In this document: positions 10,720 through 20,526 of the stretch, piece by piece
Layout of the letters: every line of letters starts with the position of its first letter
Position numbering within the stretch: the first letter of the stretch is position 1
Assembly (NCBI RefSeq): GCF_004000235.1
Contig: NZ_RCIO01000001.1
Coordinates: 248,001-312,000 of the forward strand
Direction of reading: 5' to 3'
Length of the DNA: 64,000 nt
From: Mesorhizobium sp. Z1-4
GTDB taxonomy: Bacteria; Pseudomonadota; Alphaproteobacteria; Rhizobiales; Rhizobiaceae
Position numbers and translations under genes: made by a program
The notes under the pieces: generated by a model
What the model saw: the letters and a program-made list of their open reading frames with translations, nothing else
Told to the model about the DNA's origin: nothing
The model's database searches: none

Positions 10720-11608
10720 TGTGCTCGTCGTCGGCGGCAGCTATGCGGGCATCGCCGCCGCGCTTCAACTCGCGAGAGCCCGCCGCAAGGTGGCTGTGAT
10801 CGATGCCGGAAACAGGCGCAACCGGTTTGCATCCGCCGCGCACGGCTTTCTGAGCCGCGACGGTCACACCCCCGATCTGATCGCGCGGCAAGCCCGCCGT
10901 CAGCTCCTCGCCTATCCCAGTGTCGACTGGATCGAAGACACCGTTTCACGCTGCAGCGGTTCGCTCGACGCTTTCGAGGCAACCACCACGCGCGGCGAGG
11001 TATTCCGCGGACGCCGGCTTATCCTTGCCACCGGCGTCAACGACGAACTGCCCGAGGTACCAGGGCTCGCGGCGCTTTGGGGGCGAAAGGTGTTTCACTG
11101 CCCCTACTGCCATGGCTACGAGCTCGAACGCGGATCGATCGGCGTTCTGGCGGCTGGCGAGATGGCGTTCCATCATGCCGTCGTCGTCTCCGAATGGGGG
11201 CCGACAACCCTGTTCGCAAACGGTGTCTTCCAGCCCGACCTCGAACAGCAAGGCGTGTTCGGCCAGCGTGGTATCGCAATAGAGCCGGCCCGGCTTGCTG
11301 GCGTTCAAGATACCGGCGCCGGAATTTCCGTCGAACTCGAAACAGGCGGCACCGTGGAACTGGCGGGGCTGTTCGTGCAGGCGCGTACATCGCCCGCCTG
11401 CCCGATCGCCGAACAGCTGGGCTGCAATATCGAAGAGAGCCCGATGGGCACGCATGTCGGCACCAACGGCACGCAGGAAACGAGCGTGCCAGGCGTCTTC
11501 GCGGCTGGCGACACGGCGCGGGCCGCCGGCAACCTGACATTCGCCGTCAGCGACGGCGCCATGGCCGGCGCCGGCGCGCATCGCTCACTGATATTCCCGC
11601 CGGTCTGA
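10712..11608 (+). CDS. Thioredoxin-reductase-like NAD(P)/FAD-dependent oxidoreductase
   Basis: A 298-residue flavoprotein. An N-terminal FAD motif (VVGGSYAGIAAALQLARA), a dithiol motif FHCPYCHGYE near residue 130 and a C-terminal FAD motif (GVFAAGDTARAAGNL) match the thioredoxin reductase fold. The dithiol is in the right place for disulfide reduction, but the region after it is shorter and less conserved than in true TrxB. The partner may therefore be something other than thioredoxin. It is translationally coupled to the Rrf2 gene (8-bp overlap). It ends 13 bp from the guaB stop. Confidence 0.9.
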   Translation: MYDVLVVGGSYAGIAAALQLARARRKVAVIDAGNRRNRFASAAHGFLSRDGHTPDLIARQARRQLLAYPSVDWIEDTVSRCSGSLDAFEATTTRGEVFRGRRLILATGVNDELPEVPGLAALWGRKVFHCPYCHGYELERGSIGVLAAGEMAFHHAVVVSEWGPTTLFANGVFQPDLEQQGVFGQRGIAIEPARLAGVQDTGAGISVELETGGTVELAGLFVQARTSPACPIAEQLGCNIEESPMGTHVGTNGTQETSVPGVFAAGDTARAAGNLTFAVSDGAMAGAGAHRSLIFPPV

Positions 11609-11621
11609 ACCGGCGCGAGGC

Positions 11622-13118
11622 TCAGCCGGAGTAGTTCGGGCTTTCCCGCGTGATGGTAACATCATGCGGGTGGCTCTCGCGCAGGCCCGCCGCCGAAATG
11701 CGGATAAACTCCGCCTTCGTGCGCAGTTCCTCCAGATCGGCGGCACCGACGTAACCCATCGCCGCCTTCAGGCCGCCGACGAGCTGATGCAGGACGCCGG
11801 AAACCGGACCCTTGTACGGCACCTGCCCTTCAATGCCCTCCGGCACCAGCTTCAGCGTATCGCGTACCTCGGCCTGGAAATAGCGGTCTGCCGAGCCGCG
11901 GGCCATTGCGCCCACCGAACCCATGCCGCGATAGGCTTTAAAGGAGCGGCCCTGGTGCAGGTAGACCTCCCCCGGGCTCTCGTCCGTACCCGCAAGCAAC
12001 GAACCGACCATCGCGCCGCGCGCGCCGGCAGCCAGCGCCTTGGCAAGGTCGCCGGAGAACTTGATGCCGCCATCGGCGATGACCGGAATATCGGACCTTT
12101 CGGCTTCTTCTGCCGAGGCCATGATGGCTGAAAGCTGCGGCACGCCGACACCTGCCACCACCCGCGTCGTGCAGATCGAACCCGGGCCGATGCCGACCTT
12201 GATCGCATCCGCACCGGCATCGATGAGCGCGCGGGTTCCATCGCGCGTGGCGACATTGCCGGCCACGATGCGCACGGCGTTCGACAGTTTCTTGATACGA
12301 CCGACAGCGTCGAGAACACGCTGGGAGTGGCCGTGGGCTGTGTCGACAACCAGCAGGTCGACGCCCGCGTCGAGCAACCGCTCGGAACGCTCGATGCCGT
12401 CTTCGCCGACGGTGGTTGCGGCAGCGACACGAAGGCGACCCTGACTGTCCTTGGACGCGTGCGGGTTAAGCTGCGACTTTTCGATGTCCTTGACCGTGAT
12501 CAGGCCGACGCAGTTTCCGTCACCATCCACCACCAGCAGCTTTTCGATGCGGTGCTGGTGAAGCAACCGCTTTGCCTCGTCATGGGCCACGTTCTCGTTC
12601 ACGGTAATCAGCGACTGATGCGTCATCAATTCCCGCACGAGCTGTGCCGGATCGGAGGCGAAGCGAACGTCGCGGTTGGTCAGAATGCCGACAAGCTTGC
12701 CGTTTGTGAATCCGCCCTGCCCGCCGTTCTCGACGACCGGAATGCCGGAGATACCATGCGCCCGCATCAGCGCCTGGGCATCGGCCAGCGTCGCGTCGGG
12801 GCCGATCGTGACCGGGTTGATCACCATGCCGCTCTCGAATTTCTTGACCTGGCGAACTTCCTCCGCCTGCTGTTCGGGCGTCATATTGCGATGGACGACG
12901 CCGATACCGCCGGCCTGCGCCATGGCGATGGCGAGCCGCGATTCGGTAACCGTATCCATCGCCGAGGAGAGGATCGGAATGTTGAGGTCGAAGTCGGCGG
13001 CGATGCGCGTCGCCACACTTGTCTCGCCGGGCATGACCCGAGAGTGACCGGGCTGCAGCAGCACGTCGTCAAAGGTAAGCGCGTGCGATCCGGTCGCTGT
13101 TTCGATGATTTTGGCCAT
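11622..13118 (-). CDS. guaB: Inosine-5'-monophosphate dehydrogenase
   Basis: Oxidises IMP to XMP with NAD, the committed step to GMP. It has 498 residues from the ATG at 13118 ([21 protein letters not shown]). The TIM barrel is split by two CBS domains at about residues 95-210. The catalytic cysteine sits in [11 protein letters not shown], and the flap is in the C-terminal third ([19 protein letters not shown]). The 55 codons open upstream are not family-like. Transcription is divergent from the DUF898 gene across a 232-bp gap, where I see no recognisable operator. Confidence 0.97.
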   Translation of the reverse strand: MAKIIETATGSHALTFDDVLLQPGHSRVMPGETSVATRIAADFDLNIPILSSAMDTVTESRLAIAMAQAGGIGVVHRNMTPEQQAEEVRQVKKFESGMVINPVTIGPDATLADAQALMRAHGISGIPVVENGGQGGFTNGKLVGILTNRDVRFASDPAQLVRELMTHQSLITVNENVAHDEAKRLLHQHRIEKLLVVDGDGNCVGLITVKDIEKSQLNPHASKDSQGRLRVAAATTVGEDGIERSERLLDAGVDLLVVDTAHGHSQRVLDAVGRIKKLSNAVRIVAGNVATRDGTRALIDAGADAIKVGIGPGSICTTRVVAGVGVPQLSAIMASAEEAERSDIPVIADGGIKFSGDLAKALAAGARGAMVGSLLAGTDESPGEVYLHQGRSFKAYRGMGSVGAMARGSADRYFQAEVRDTLKLVPEGIEGQVPYKGPVSGVLHQLVGGLKAAMGYVGAADLEELRTKAEFIRISAAGLRESHPHDVTITRESPNYSG

Positions 13119-13350
13119 GTCCAATCCCTGCTTTCGATCGGGTAATACGGAAGCCGCGCCGGCCCCGGAATGGCCGCGCCGACTCATCGGCTCCGTCGGT
13201 GGATTGGCGCTGGCTGGTACCATGGATGGATGGGGAAGGAAAGCGGCGGCTCCGCAACTTCCCCGCCATCCGCGCCAGCTCAAAAAGGGTCCGCTATATA
13301 CCCGCCGCCACAGGTGATGATATGGAGGCCCGCATCAGCTGGGCGAGGTT

Positions 13351-14451
13351 ATGGACATACAGGAAGCAGAGGCCGGCGCGCCGCCCACCCCATCCATGCG
13401 GCGTGAACAATTCACCTTCACCGGCACGGGGCGGGAATATTTCGGCATCTGGATCGTCAACATACTTCTGACGATCGTGACGCTGGGCATCTATTCGGCC
13501 TGGGCAAAGGTACGGCGCAACCGCTATTTTTACGGCAACACCAGGCTCGCCGGCGCGAGCTTCGACTACCACGCACGGCCGGTCCAGATTCTGATCGGGC
13601 GCATCGTCGTGCTGACAATCCTGATCCTCTACAATCTGGCCGCAACGTTCTTTCCGGTCGCCGGCGGTATCCTCGGTGTCCTGTTCCTGCTGGCGCTGCC
13701 GTGGCTGGTCATGCGCGGGCTGCGCTTCAGCGCCCGCATGACAAGCTTCCGCAATGTGCGTTTCGATTTTACCGGAGGATATGGCGGGGCGTTTCTGGCC
13801 TACATACTTGGCGGCCTGCTCACCTGGGGTTCGCTTGGCATTCTGGCGCCGATCGCTTCACAGTGGATGTGGCGCTACACGCTCGACAATCTGCGCTATG
13901 GCGACCGGCCGATCGATTGCGACCCGCGGCTTGAGAAGCTCTACGGGCAGTTCGTGATGCCGGCGGCTGTGTTCGTCATAGGCCTGGTTGTGGTTGTTGT
14001 GCTCGGGGTGTCGATCTTCAGCCTCGCCAGCGGGATCGGCCTCGACCTGGAAGATTTCTCGTCCGACTTCGCGGTTGGCGGCATCCTGCTGGCAATTTAC
14101 GGCGCCTTTCTGCCGTTCTTCCTGCTGTTTGTTCTGGTCAGCCTGCTCTACTCGGCAGGCGCCCGTAACGTCGCACTTTCGGAGACGGTAATCGACGGGC
14201 AGCATCTGCTTGCCTCGCATATCGGGCGCTGGCGCTATGCATGGATCGCCATCTCCAACTTTTTCGCCACGCTGTTCACGCTCGGCCTTGCCCGCCCCTG
14301 GGCCGCGGTGCGCATGTCGCGTTATCTCGCCGGCGTCACGGTGCTCTATTCCGCGGGTTCGCTCGACGACTTCTTCTCGACAGTGAAACAAAGCGAAGGC
14401 GTCGTTGGCTCTGAGTACATGGATATCGAGGGCCTCGACTTTGGCTTCTGA
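13351..14451 (+). CDS. YjgN-like DUF898 membrane protein
   Basis: A 366-residue inner-membrane protein of the DUF898 (YjgN) family. The N-terminal sequence QFTFTGTGREYFGIWIVN, followed by TLGIYSAWAKVRRNRYFYGN, is the family signature, and a related segment recurs in the C-terminal half (TLGLARPWAAVRMSRYL). I count about six to eight hydrophobic helices. The ATG has GAGG upstream. The M48 protease gene begins inside its 3' end, so the two are made together, and a role in envelope quality control is a guess from that pairing only. Confidence 0.88.
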   Translation: MDIQEAEAGAPPTPSMRREQFTFTGTGREYFGIWIVNILLTIVTLGIYSAWAKVRRNRYFYGNTRLAGASFDYHARPVQILIGRIVVLTILILYNLAATFFPVAGGILGVLFLLALPWLVMRGLRFSARMTSFRNVRFDFTGGYGGAFLAYILGGLLTWGSLGILAPIASQWMWRYTLDNLRYGDRPIDCDPRLEKLYGQFVMPAAVFVIGLVVVVVLGVSIFSLASGIGLDLEDFSSDFAVGGILLAIYGAFLPFFLLFVLVSLLYSAGARNVALSETVIDGQHLLASHIGRWRYAWIAISNFFATLFTLGLARPWAAVRMSRYLAGVTVLYSAGSLDDFFSTVKQSEGVVGSEYMDIEGLDFGF

Positions 14452-15511
14452 GGCTGAAGACGGGCAGGCTATCAGCGGCGTCTGGTATGCGCCGCAGACC
14501 AGCCGTGCGATGACCGCGACACTGCGGCTTGAAGACGGCGGGCGGCTTACGGCACGCGACGAGGCAGGTGCAGTCCTCGCCTCCTGCGAGCTGCCGGCCG
14601 CCGCCTTCTCCGACCGTGTCGGCTCGATACCGCGACGCATCGCGTTTGCCGACGAAAGTGCGTTCGAAACCGACGACAATGACAGCGTCGACAGGCTGAT
14701 GCAGCCACTGGCCAAGCGCGGTTCGGGCCTCGTCCATTCGTTGGAGCGGTTCCATCCGCGACTGGCTGTGTTTGTGGTTCTGGTCGCATTGCTGGCGGCC
14801 GCGATCTACCGTTTCGCCGTGCCGGTGCTTGTCGAGGTGGCGGTGCTCGTTACGCCCCCCGTCGTACCTGAACTGCTGTCATCGTCGACAATGACCACAC
14901 TCGACAACACCGTCTTCGAGCCGTCGAAGCTGGATGCCGAAACGCAAAAGGATATCGCCGAGGGGTTCGATAAACTCGCAGCCGCCTCGGCTGGCGGCGC
15001 CGACGGCTATTCGCTCAATTTCCGCAAGGGTGGCCACATCGGCCCGAATGCATTTGCGTTGCCCGACGGCACGATCGTGCTTACCGACGAACTGGTCGAG
15101 ATGGCCAATGACAACGAGACAATCCTTGGTGTTCTTGCCCACGAAATCGGCCATGTGGACCATGACCACAGCCTGCGGCAAGTCTATCGCGCTGCGGGTG
15201 TGACCGGGCTCATCCTGCTGATCGGCGGCGATGTCGGAGCGGGTGTCGAGGACATTCTCATTCAAGGCTCGGCTCTGTTACAACTAAGGCACTCGCGCAG
15301 CGCCGAAGCCGAGGCCGACAGATTCAGCATCGAGCTTATGCACCGGACGGGCCATGACCCGTTGGCGATTTCGCGCTTTCTGGAGCTCATTCGCGACAAG
15401 CTCGGCGATACATCCGAATCCGATTTCCTTTCGACGCATCCGGCCACGCCGTCGCGTATCGAAGAGACGAAGCGCTATGCCGAGGAGCTGATGGCGACGA
15501 TGCCGGACTGA
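14441..15511 (+). CDS. M48-family zinc metalloprotease, membrane-anchored
   Basis: A peptidase with the zinc motif HEIGH (in LAHEIGHVDHDHSL) and the third ligand in RSAEAEADRFSIEL, as in the M48 (HtpX/Oma1-like) family. A single hydrophobic segment (FVVLVALLAAAIYRF) precedes the catalytic domain, so the active site probably faces the periplasm. The N-terminal part (GVWYAPQTSRAM) resembles a soluble domain found in rhizobial relatives. The likely start is the TTG at 14441, overlapping the DUF898 stop; another TTG at 14405 is also in frame. It is co-expressed with the DUF898 gene. Confidence 0.87.
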   Translation: MASEAEDGQAISGVWYAPQTSRAMTATLRLEDGGRLTARDEAGAVLASCELPAAAFSDRVGSIPRRIAFADESAFETDDNDSVDRLMQPLAKRGSGLVHSLERFHPRLAVFVVLVALLAAAIYRFAVPVLVEVAVLVTPPVVPELLSSSTMTTLDNTVFEPSKLDAETQKDIAEGFDKLAAASAGGADGYSLNFRKGGHIGPNAFALPDGTIVLTDELVEMANDNETILGVLAHEIGHVDHDHSLRQVYRAAGVTGLILLIGGDVGAGVEDILIQGSALLQLRHSRSAEAEADRFSIELMHRTGHDPLAISRFLELIRDKLGDTSESDFLSTHPATPSRIEETKRYAEELMATMPD

Positions 15512-15555
15512 TCGTTCTGGACCAGCCGATTTCGCGCCGGGATCGGCCCGCAAAC

Positions 15556-15608
15556 GGGACAATGATCCGAGGGCATGCTAACTCTCGGTCCTTCTGACAC
15601 ATTGTCCC
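15556..15608 (+). other. Long inverted repeat in the leader of the MFS gene
   Basis: GGGACAATG (15556-15564) pairs perfectly with CATTGTCCC (15600-15608), and inside this CCGAG (15567-15571) pairs with CTCGG (15584-15588). The whole could fold as a roughly 50-nt hairpin ending 19 nt before the TTG start of the exporter gene. No T-run follows, so it is not a standard terminator. It could be an operator or a leader structure controlling translation. Confidence 0.5.
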
Positions 15609-15627
15609 CCGCCGCCCGGACCACGCC

Positions 15628-17025
15628 TTGAACCGCACTCTTCCCATCGTGCTGGCCGTCGCCCTGTTTATGGAGCACATGGACTCGACGGTGATTGCGA
15701 CATCGCTGCCGGCGATTGCGCTGGACATCGGCACGAGCCCAGTCGCGCTGAAGCTGGCACTGACCTCCTATCTGGTTTCGCTCGCGATCTTCATTCCCGT
15801 CAGCGGCTGGATGGCCGACCGCTTCGGCGCCCGAAAGGTGTTTCGTGCCGCAATCGCCGTTTTCGTAGTCGGTTCGATATTGTGCGCGATATCCGGCTCG
15901 CTCGGTGCGTTCGTTGTGTCGCGCTTCGTTCAGGGCATGGGCGGTGCGATGATGACACCGCTTGCGCGCCTCGTTCTGGTACGGGCCACGCCACGCAGCG
16001 ATCTGGTGAATGCGATGGCATGGCTGACCGTGCCGGCTCTGATCGGCCCGATGGTTGGGCCTCCGGTCGGCGGCTTTCTGACCACCTATGTCTCATGGCA
16101 CTGGATATTCCTGATCAACGTGCCGATCGGAATTGCCGGCATTCTCGTCGCGGGGCGTGTACTGCCCGACATCGAGGGCGAGGCCGATCGCAAGATCGAC
16201 TGGCGCGGTTTCTTCCTGGCGGCTGTTGCGGCGTCAGGCATCGTATTCGGGCTGTCGGTCATCAGCCTGCCGGCGCTTCCGCCGGTGTTCGGTGTCACTG
16301 CAGTGATCGTCGGCGCAATCGCCGCTATCGCCTACCCTTTCCATGCACGCCGGACGCAGCGTCCGCTTCTCGATCTTGGCCTGTTTTCGAACCGCGCATT
16401 CGCTTCGTCGATCTATGGCGGTTTCTTCTTCCGGGTCGGAACCGGAGCGACACCGTTCCTGCTGCCGCTGATGTTTCAGCTGCTGTTCGGGCTGACCCCG
16501 TTCCAGTCCGGCCTGCTCACCTTCGTCACGGCTTTTGGCGCAATCGGCATGAAGTTCATTGCCAGCGGCACATTGCGGCGTGCCGGCTTCCGCACCGTGA
16601 CGATCGCAAGCGCTGCGCTCGGCGGCCTCTTAATCGGCGCCAATGCGCTCTTTACGTCCGACACGCCTTATGTGGTGATCGCCGTCATCCTGTTCGCGGC
16701 AGGGCTGGCGCGGTCGCTGTTCTTCACCAGCACAAATGCGCTCGTGTTTGCCGAGCTCTCGGACAAGGATGCGGCACAGGCCACCGCCATCGCCTCGGTC
16801 AGCCAGCAGATCAGCATTGCGCTGGGGGTCGCGGTTGCGGGCGGATTGCTGGAAATCGTCCAGGCGGTGACCGGCTCCGGGCTCGACCGGACCGCCTTTG
16901 TCGTGGCGTTCGGGATCGCAGCAATCGCGTCCGTGCTCTCGGCGCTCTTTTTCGTACGCCTGCCGGCCAATACCGGAAGCCTGGTGTCGGGGCACGGAAG
17001 GCGCGGAGCTAATCGCGACCCTTGA
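15628..17025 (+). CDS. MFS multidrug exporter, DHA2-like
   Basis: A 465-residue inner-membrane drug:proton antiporter with about 14 hydrophobic helices. The motif [18 protein letters not shown] in helix 1 is characteristic of DHA2 (EmrB/QacA) exporters. Motif A is [14 protein letters not shown] and motif C is [17 protein letters not shown]. The start is a TTG at 15628, which gives the normal N-terminus. There is no adapter (EmrA) gene nearby, so it probably works alone. Its 3' end overlaps convergent rlmE by 17 bp. Substrates are unknown. Confidence 0.9.
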   Translation: MNRTLPIVLAVALFMEHMDSTVIATSLPAIALDIGTSPVALKLALTSYLVSLAIFIPVSGWMADRFGARKVFRAAIAVFVVGSILCAISGSLGAFVVSRFVQGMGGAMMTPLARLVLVRATPRSDLVNAMAWLTVPALIGPMVGPPVGGFLTTYVSWHWIFLINVPIGIAGILVAGRVLPDIEGEADRKIDWRGFFLAAVAASGIVFGLSVISLPALPPVFGVTAVIVGAIAAIAYPFHARRTQRPLLDLGLFSNRAFASSIYGGFFFRVGTGATPFLLPLMFQLLFGLTPFQSGLLTFVTAFGAIGMKFIASGTLRRAGFRTVTIASAALGGLLIGANALFTSDTPYVVIAVILFAAGLARSLFFTSTNALVFAELSDKDAAQATAIASVSQQISIALGVAVAGGLLEIVQAVTGSGLDRTAFVVAFGIAAIASVLSALFFVRLPANTGSLVSGHGRRGANRDP

Positions 17026-17701
17026 AGCCTTTGGCGAGCAGGTAAAGCTCGACCGATTCATCGCGCGAGGCGGGCGGCTTGACGTGATGGACCGACTTGA
17101 ACCCGCGTTTCAGACTGTCGAGCAGGGCGTTTTCGGTGCCGCCCTGAAAGGTCTTTGCCAGGAAATGACCACCGGGTTTGAGCACCGAAAGTGCGAAATC
17201 CGCCGCAACCTCGCACAGGTGCATGGTACGGATATGGTCCGTGCGCCTGTGGCCGGTCGTCGGCGCCGCCATATCGGAAAGCACGATATCCGGTTCGCCG
17301 CCCAGAACTTCGATCAGTCTTGCGGGCGCCTCGTCGTCGAGAAAGTCCATCTTCAGAATGGCCGCACCCGGAACCGGGTCCATGTCCAGATAGTCGATCG
17401 CGACAACGCGAATATCGTCCTCGGTGGATCCGGTGCGCGCAACCGCCACCTGCGTCCAGCCACCCGGGGCCGCGCCCAGGTCGATCACCCGCATACCGGG
17501 TTTGATGAGTTCGTAGCGGTCGTCGATCTCTGTCAGCTTGAATGCCGCGCGGGAGCGGTAGCCCTCGTTCTTCGCTTTATGGACATACGGGTCGTTCAGA
17601 TGGCGCTCGAGCCAGCGGCGCGACGAATTTTTCAAGCCGCTTCTTTTCTTGATGCGCGTCTTCAGCACGCGCCCGCCGCCCTTGTTTCCCGATTTCGACA
17701 T
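17009..17701 (-). CDS. rlmE: 23S rRNA (uridine-2'-O)-methyltransferase
   Basis: The FtsJ/RrmJ enzyme that methylates the 2'-OH of U2552 in 23S rRNA. It has 230 residues. An Arg/Lys-rich N-terminal extension (about 30 residues) precedes the catalytic domain. The SAM motif is [15 protein letters not shown], and the KDKE tetrad is supported by [18 protein letters not shown] and FLAKTFQGG. It overlaps the upstream ppx stop by one base (TGATG-type coupling), so the two form an operon, as in many alphaproteobacteria. Confidence 0.95.
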   Translation of the reverse strand: MSKSGNKGGGRVLKTRIKKRSGLKNSSRRWLERHLNDPYVHKAKNEGYRSRAAFKLTEIDDRYELIKPGMRVIDLGAAPGGWTQVAVARTGSTEDDIRVVAIDYLDMDPVPGAAILKMDFLDDEAPARLIEVLGGEPDIVLSDMAAPTTGHRRTDHIRTMHLCEVAADFALSVLKPGGHFLAKTFQGGTENALLDSLKRGFKSVHHVKPPASRDESVELYLLAKGFKGRD

Positions 17702-19116
17702 CAGCGCCCGCCCCTGCCACGCAATCGGCGCCGCCGCCAGACGCCGTCATCGGCCATCAATTCGCTCAGCATGCCCTCGCGCAAGCCGCGATCGGCGACA
17801 CGCAGCCGCTCGGCGGGCCAGACCTGCCGGATGGCTTCGAGGATCGCGCAACCGGCCAGGACCAGATCCGCCCTGTCGGCCCCAATGCACGGATTGGCCT
17901 TGCGCTCTTCGAAAGAAAGTCCGAGCAGTCTTTCCATGATGCCGTCAACCTGCTGGCTGCTCAGCCACAGCCCGTCGACCCGGCGGCGGTCATACCGTTC
18001 CAGTTCCAGATGCACGCCGGCGAGCGTCGTGACCGTGCCGGAGGTCCCGAGAAGATGGAAGCCGGAGCCCGCCGCGAGGCCGCCCAGCCTGTGCCTGTCT
18101 TCGAAAGCGGAGAGCATCTCGCCAACGGCGGCAACCATTGCCGCAAAACTCTCGCGCGTCACCTCGCGCCCGCCAAAGCGTTCAGCCAGCGTCACCACGC
18201 CCACCGGCAGCGACGTCCACGACACGATATGGCTGGCAAGACGCGGCGAGCGCCGCTCCGAGACATCGACGAGCGCGATTTCGGAGGATCCGCCGCCGAT
18301 GTCGAACAACACAACTGCGTCGGTGTTACGCTCAACCAGCGATCCACAGCCGGAAACCGCCAGCCGCGCCTCGGTCTGGCGGTCGATGATCTCGAGATCG
18401 AGGCCGGTTTCTTCTTTCACGCGGGCAAGAAAATGCTCGCCATTCTCGGCCGCGCGGCAGGCCTCGGTGGCGATCAGGCGCGATCGCCTGATCTCGCGGA
18501 CGGCGAGTTTCTCGGCACAGACCTTGAGCGCCTCGACGGCACGGTCCATCGCCGCGTCCGACAGTCGTCCCGACGACGTAAGCCCCTCACCGAGCCGCAC
18601 GATGCGCGAGAAGGCATCAATGACACGAAACTGCCCCGGGCGCTGCGGAACCGCAACGAGAAGGCGGCAGTTGTTGGTTCCAAGATCGAGCGCCGCGTAA
18701 ACGGGACCGCGCTTGGATTGCGGAATATTGCGATAACGCTGAGGGCCGCTCTCCGTCTGCCGCTGCGGCTCTGCCGGCGGCGGCTGCACCGGTTTGACGC
18801 CGGCCTGGCCGGCAGCGTCACCGCTCTGCGCGGTTGCCTCGCGGGCGAAAACCTTGCGGTTTCGTCTGCGCTTTCTGCGCCGCCCACGTTTCTTGTTCTG
18901 TCCGGGCGCGTCGTCCGGCTGCGAACCGGGCGCTGGCAGAGGCAGGTCAACCTCAGACCGGTGCGCCATGTCCGCCTCGCCGGGCAGACGCTTCGTCCGT
19001 TCCGGCTCAGGCGACGCCCCGCCCGGCGCCAGAACGCCGGTGTCGGGATCTTCCAATTCAATCCACCTCTCGCGCCGCGCTGCTGCCGGAACGGGCCGGC
19101 GCCGCCGCAGGCGCAT
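17701..19116 (-). CDS. ppx: Exopolyphosphatase / GppA-family phosphatase with basic N-terminal extension
   Basis: An Ppx/GppA phosphatase that hydrolyses polyphosphate or pppGpp. The ASKHA fold motifs are clear: [42 protein letters not shown] and [11 protein letters not shown]. The catalytic core begins only at about residue 135. Before it is a low-complexity stretch with a dense Lys/Arg cluster ([15 protein letters not shown]), which may bind polyphosphate or RNA. Two ATG starts are possible: 19116 (no clear ribosome binding site) and 18969 (preceded by GAGG). The basic cluster is retained in both. It is coupled to rlmE downstream. Confidence 0.9.
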   Translation of the reverse strand: MRLRRRRPVPAAARRERWIELEDPDTGVLAPGGASPEPERTKRLPGEADMAHRSEVDLPLPAPGSQPDDAPGQNKKRGRRRKRRRNRKVFAREATAQSGDAAGQAGVKPVQPPPAEPQRQTESGPQRYRNIPQSKRGPVYAALDLGTNNCRLLVAVPQRPGQFRVIDAFSRIVRLGEGLTSSGRLSDAAMDRAVEALKVCAEKLAVREIRRSRLIATEACRAAENGEHFLARVKEETGLDLEIIDRQTEARLAVSGCGSLVERNTDAVVLFDIGGGSSEIALVDVSERRSPRLASHIVSWTSLPVGVVTLAERFGGREVTRESFAAMVAAVGEMLSAFEDRHRLGGLAAGSGFHLLGTSGTVTTLAGVHLELERYDRRRVDGLWLSSQQVDGIMERLLGLSFEERKANPCIGADRADLVLAGCAILEAIRQVWPAERLRVADRGLREGMLSELMADDGVWRRRRLRGRGGR

Positions 19117-19195
19117 AAATGGTTACGTTGGCCGCACGATAGCAGCAGGCCCCGATTTCACCAAGAGCGGCAAACGGGTTGAACCGAAGACGATA

Positions 19196-19223
19196 TTGAC
19201 TATTTTTGATAGCAGACTAGAAC
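19196..19223 (+). promoter_or_regulatory. Candidate sigma-70 promoter of tRNA-Gln
   Basis: TTGACT at 19196-19201, a 16-bp spacer and TAGAAC at 19218-19223. The predicted start near 19230 gives a leader of about 35 nt before the mature tRNA at 19265. The region before it, back to the ppx start, shows nothing else recognisable. Confidence 0.5.
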
Positions 19224-19264
19224 GCGCTCATCGCAAGCGCTTCGCAGCGCCTTGTGGCAGGCTT

Positions 19265-19338
19265 TGGGGAATAGGTTAACGGTAGACCCACGGACTCTGA
19301 CTCCGTTAGTCCTGGTTCGAATCCAGGTTCCCCAGCCA
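19265..19338 (+). tRNA. tRNA-Gln (anticodon CTG)
   Basis: A full cloverleaf can be drawn. The acceptor stem TGGGGAA pairs with TTCCCCA, and the D stem GGTT pairs with GACC. The anticodon stem ACGGA pairs with TCCGT around the loop CTCTGAC (anticodon CTG, reading CAG), and the T arm is CTGGTTCGAATCCAG. The discriminator base G and the CCA end are encoded (19335-19338). It marks the boundary between housekeeping genes on the left and catabolic gene clusters on the right. Confidence 0.96.
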
Positions 19339-19412
19339 ACAATTTCAAGGACTTAGCGAAAACTTCCAGAATCTAGTCTCGGATTGGTCTCATTTACCTG
19401 CGGGGGAAGTCC

Positions 19413-19685
19413 TTGGCCAGCAGCCAGAAGCGTGACAGGCACGGAGCCTCCGACGTTCGAAAAGACCATTGGCCCAAAGGGGTCTACGGCATCTCCATCG
19501 ACGGCTTCGAACACCTCGGTGTCCACGAGGACACGGGGCAGCTCTTTTGGGATGGGAAGGAGATTGTCACCAAGCGGGTCGTGACGCTCCACCTGTATGA
19601 GCAAATTCTGGCTACCGTCGTCGCTGTCGGGAGCTTCGGGTACTTCGTGCTCGAAGCGGGCAAAACGATTGGCTGGTGGCAGTAG
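19413..19685 (+). CDS. Small conserved membrane protein
   Basis: A 90-residue protein of unknown function. Its soluble N-terminal half contains GVYGISIDGFEHLGVHEDTG, and its C-terminal half has one hydrophobic helix (ILATVVAVGSFGYFVL). I recall very similar short proteins in many rhizobia and other alphaproteobacteria, which supports it as a real gene. It starts at a TTG with GGGGAAG upstream. It lies 74 bp after tRNA-Gln, a place where island-borne genes often sit, but no integrase accompanies it. Confidence 0.75.
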   Translation: MASSQKRDRHGASDVRKDHWPKGVYGISIDGFEHLGVHEDTGQLFWDGKEIVTKRVVTLHLYEQILATVVAVGSFGYFVLEAGKTIGWWQ

Positions 19686-19765
19686 GTGCTCTGACAACTG
19701 GGTAGGGTCAGTTTCTAGCTATTAGTACTTCCCCGATGACCTTCTCGACAGTGGAGCCGTTCTCC

Positions 19766-20494
19766 TTAGAGGTCATTGCCCTGCGGCAGGATGACGAGGT
19801 CGCGGATGGTGACGTTGCGGGGCCGCGTCAGCATGAACAGCACCGCGTCGGCCACTTCGCTTGCCTCCATAAGCCCGCCATTGACGAGTTCAGCGTCGAG
19901 CTTGTCCTGCGGCCAGTCCTTGATGAGTGCTGTGACGACCGGCCCCGGCAGCACCGCGCCGACCCGGATCTTGTGTTTGGCCACCTGCCGGCGAACCGTG
20001 TGGACGAAGGCCTGTACGGCATGTTTCGAGGCGGTATAGATCGGCTCGTGCACAACCGGCACGACGCCGGCGATCGAACTGGTGACGATAATGTCGCCGG
20101 TGCGGCGCTCGATCATGTGCGGCAGCACGGCGTGTACGCTGCGGAACACGGCGTTGATGTTGAGATTGAGCATGCGGTCCCACGCGTCGGGGTCGCCGTC
20201 GACCACCTCGCCGCCGACATAAGCCCCGGCGTTGGCGTGGAAGATGTCGAGTTGGCCGGCACGATCGACGATTGCGGGAAGCATCTTTTCCACGCTCGCC
20301 GCGTCTGTAACGTCGACGACGAGCGGTATCGCCGCATCGCCGAGGGCGGCACAGGCCTCGCGCAGTGCGTGTTCGGCGCGGTCGACCAGCACGACGCGCG
20401 CGCCCGCATCGAGCATCGCCCTGGCGCATTCGAGGCCGATGCCGGATGCCGCGCCGGTGACGGCCGCCACCTTGCCCAGCAGACTGGAACCCAT
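19766..20494 (-). CDS. SDR-family oxidoreductase (probable polyol dehydrogenase)
   Basis: A 242-residue short-chain dehydrogenase. The NAD(P) motif [13 protein letters not shown] lies near the N-terminus, the NAG motif is [10 protein letters not shown], and the catalytic Ser and Tyr-x-x-x-Lys are in IVTSSIAGV and YTASKHAV. Asp in VVLVDRAEH at the end of strand 2 suggests NAD preference. The start is the ATG at 20494, downstream of GGGAG. It is the last gene of cluster A, 32 bp after the ATPase gene, so it probably oxidises the imported sugar alcohol to a ketose for the FGGY kinase. Confidence 0.9.
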   Translation of the reverse strand: MGSSLLGKVAAVTGAASGIGLECARAMLDAGARVVLVDRAEHALREACAALGDAAIPLVVDVTDAASVEKMLPAIVDRAGQLDIFHANAGAYVGGEVVDGDPDAWDRMLNLNINAVFRSVHAVLPHMIERRTGDIIVTSSIAGVVPVVHEPIYTASKHAVQAFVHTVRRQVAKHKIRVGAVLPGPVVTALIKDWPQDKLDAELVNGGLMEASEVADAVLFMLTRPRNVTIRDLVILPQGNDL

Positions 20495-20526
20495 GGTCAA
20501 ACTCCCTTCGTTGCCGTCGCCGGGCA

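Noticed and set aside
11598-11615. Perfect 7-bp hairpin (CGCCGGT...ACCGGCG) over the stop of the flavoprotein gene
   Set aside because: No T-run follows on either strand, so I do not call it a terminator. It may slow transcription between the convergent genes.
16898-18700. 600-codon plus-strand frame across the end of the MFS gene, rlmE and ppx
   Set aside because: It lies across three well-supported genes, is rich in Arg, Ser and Ala with no domain, and has no ribosome binding site that I can support.
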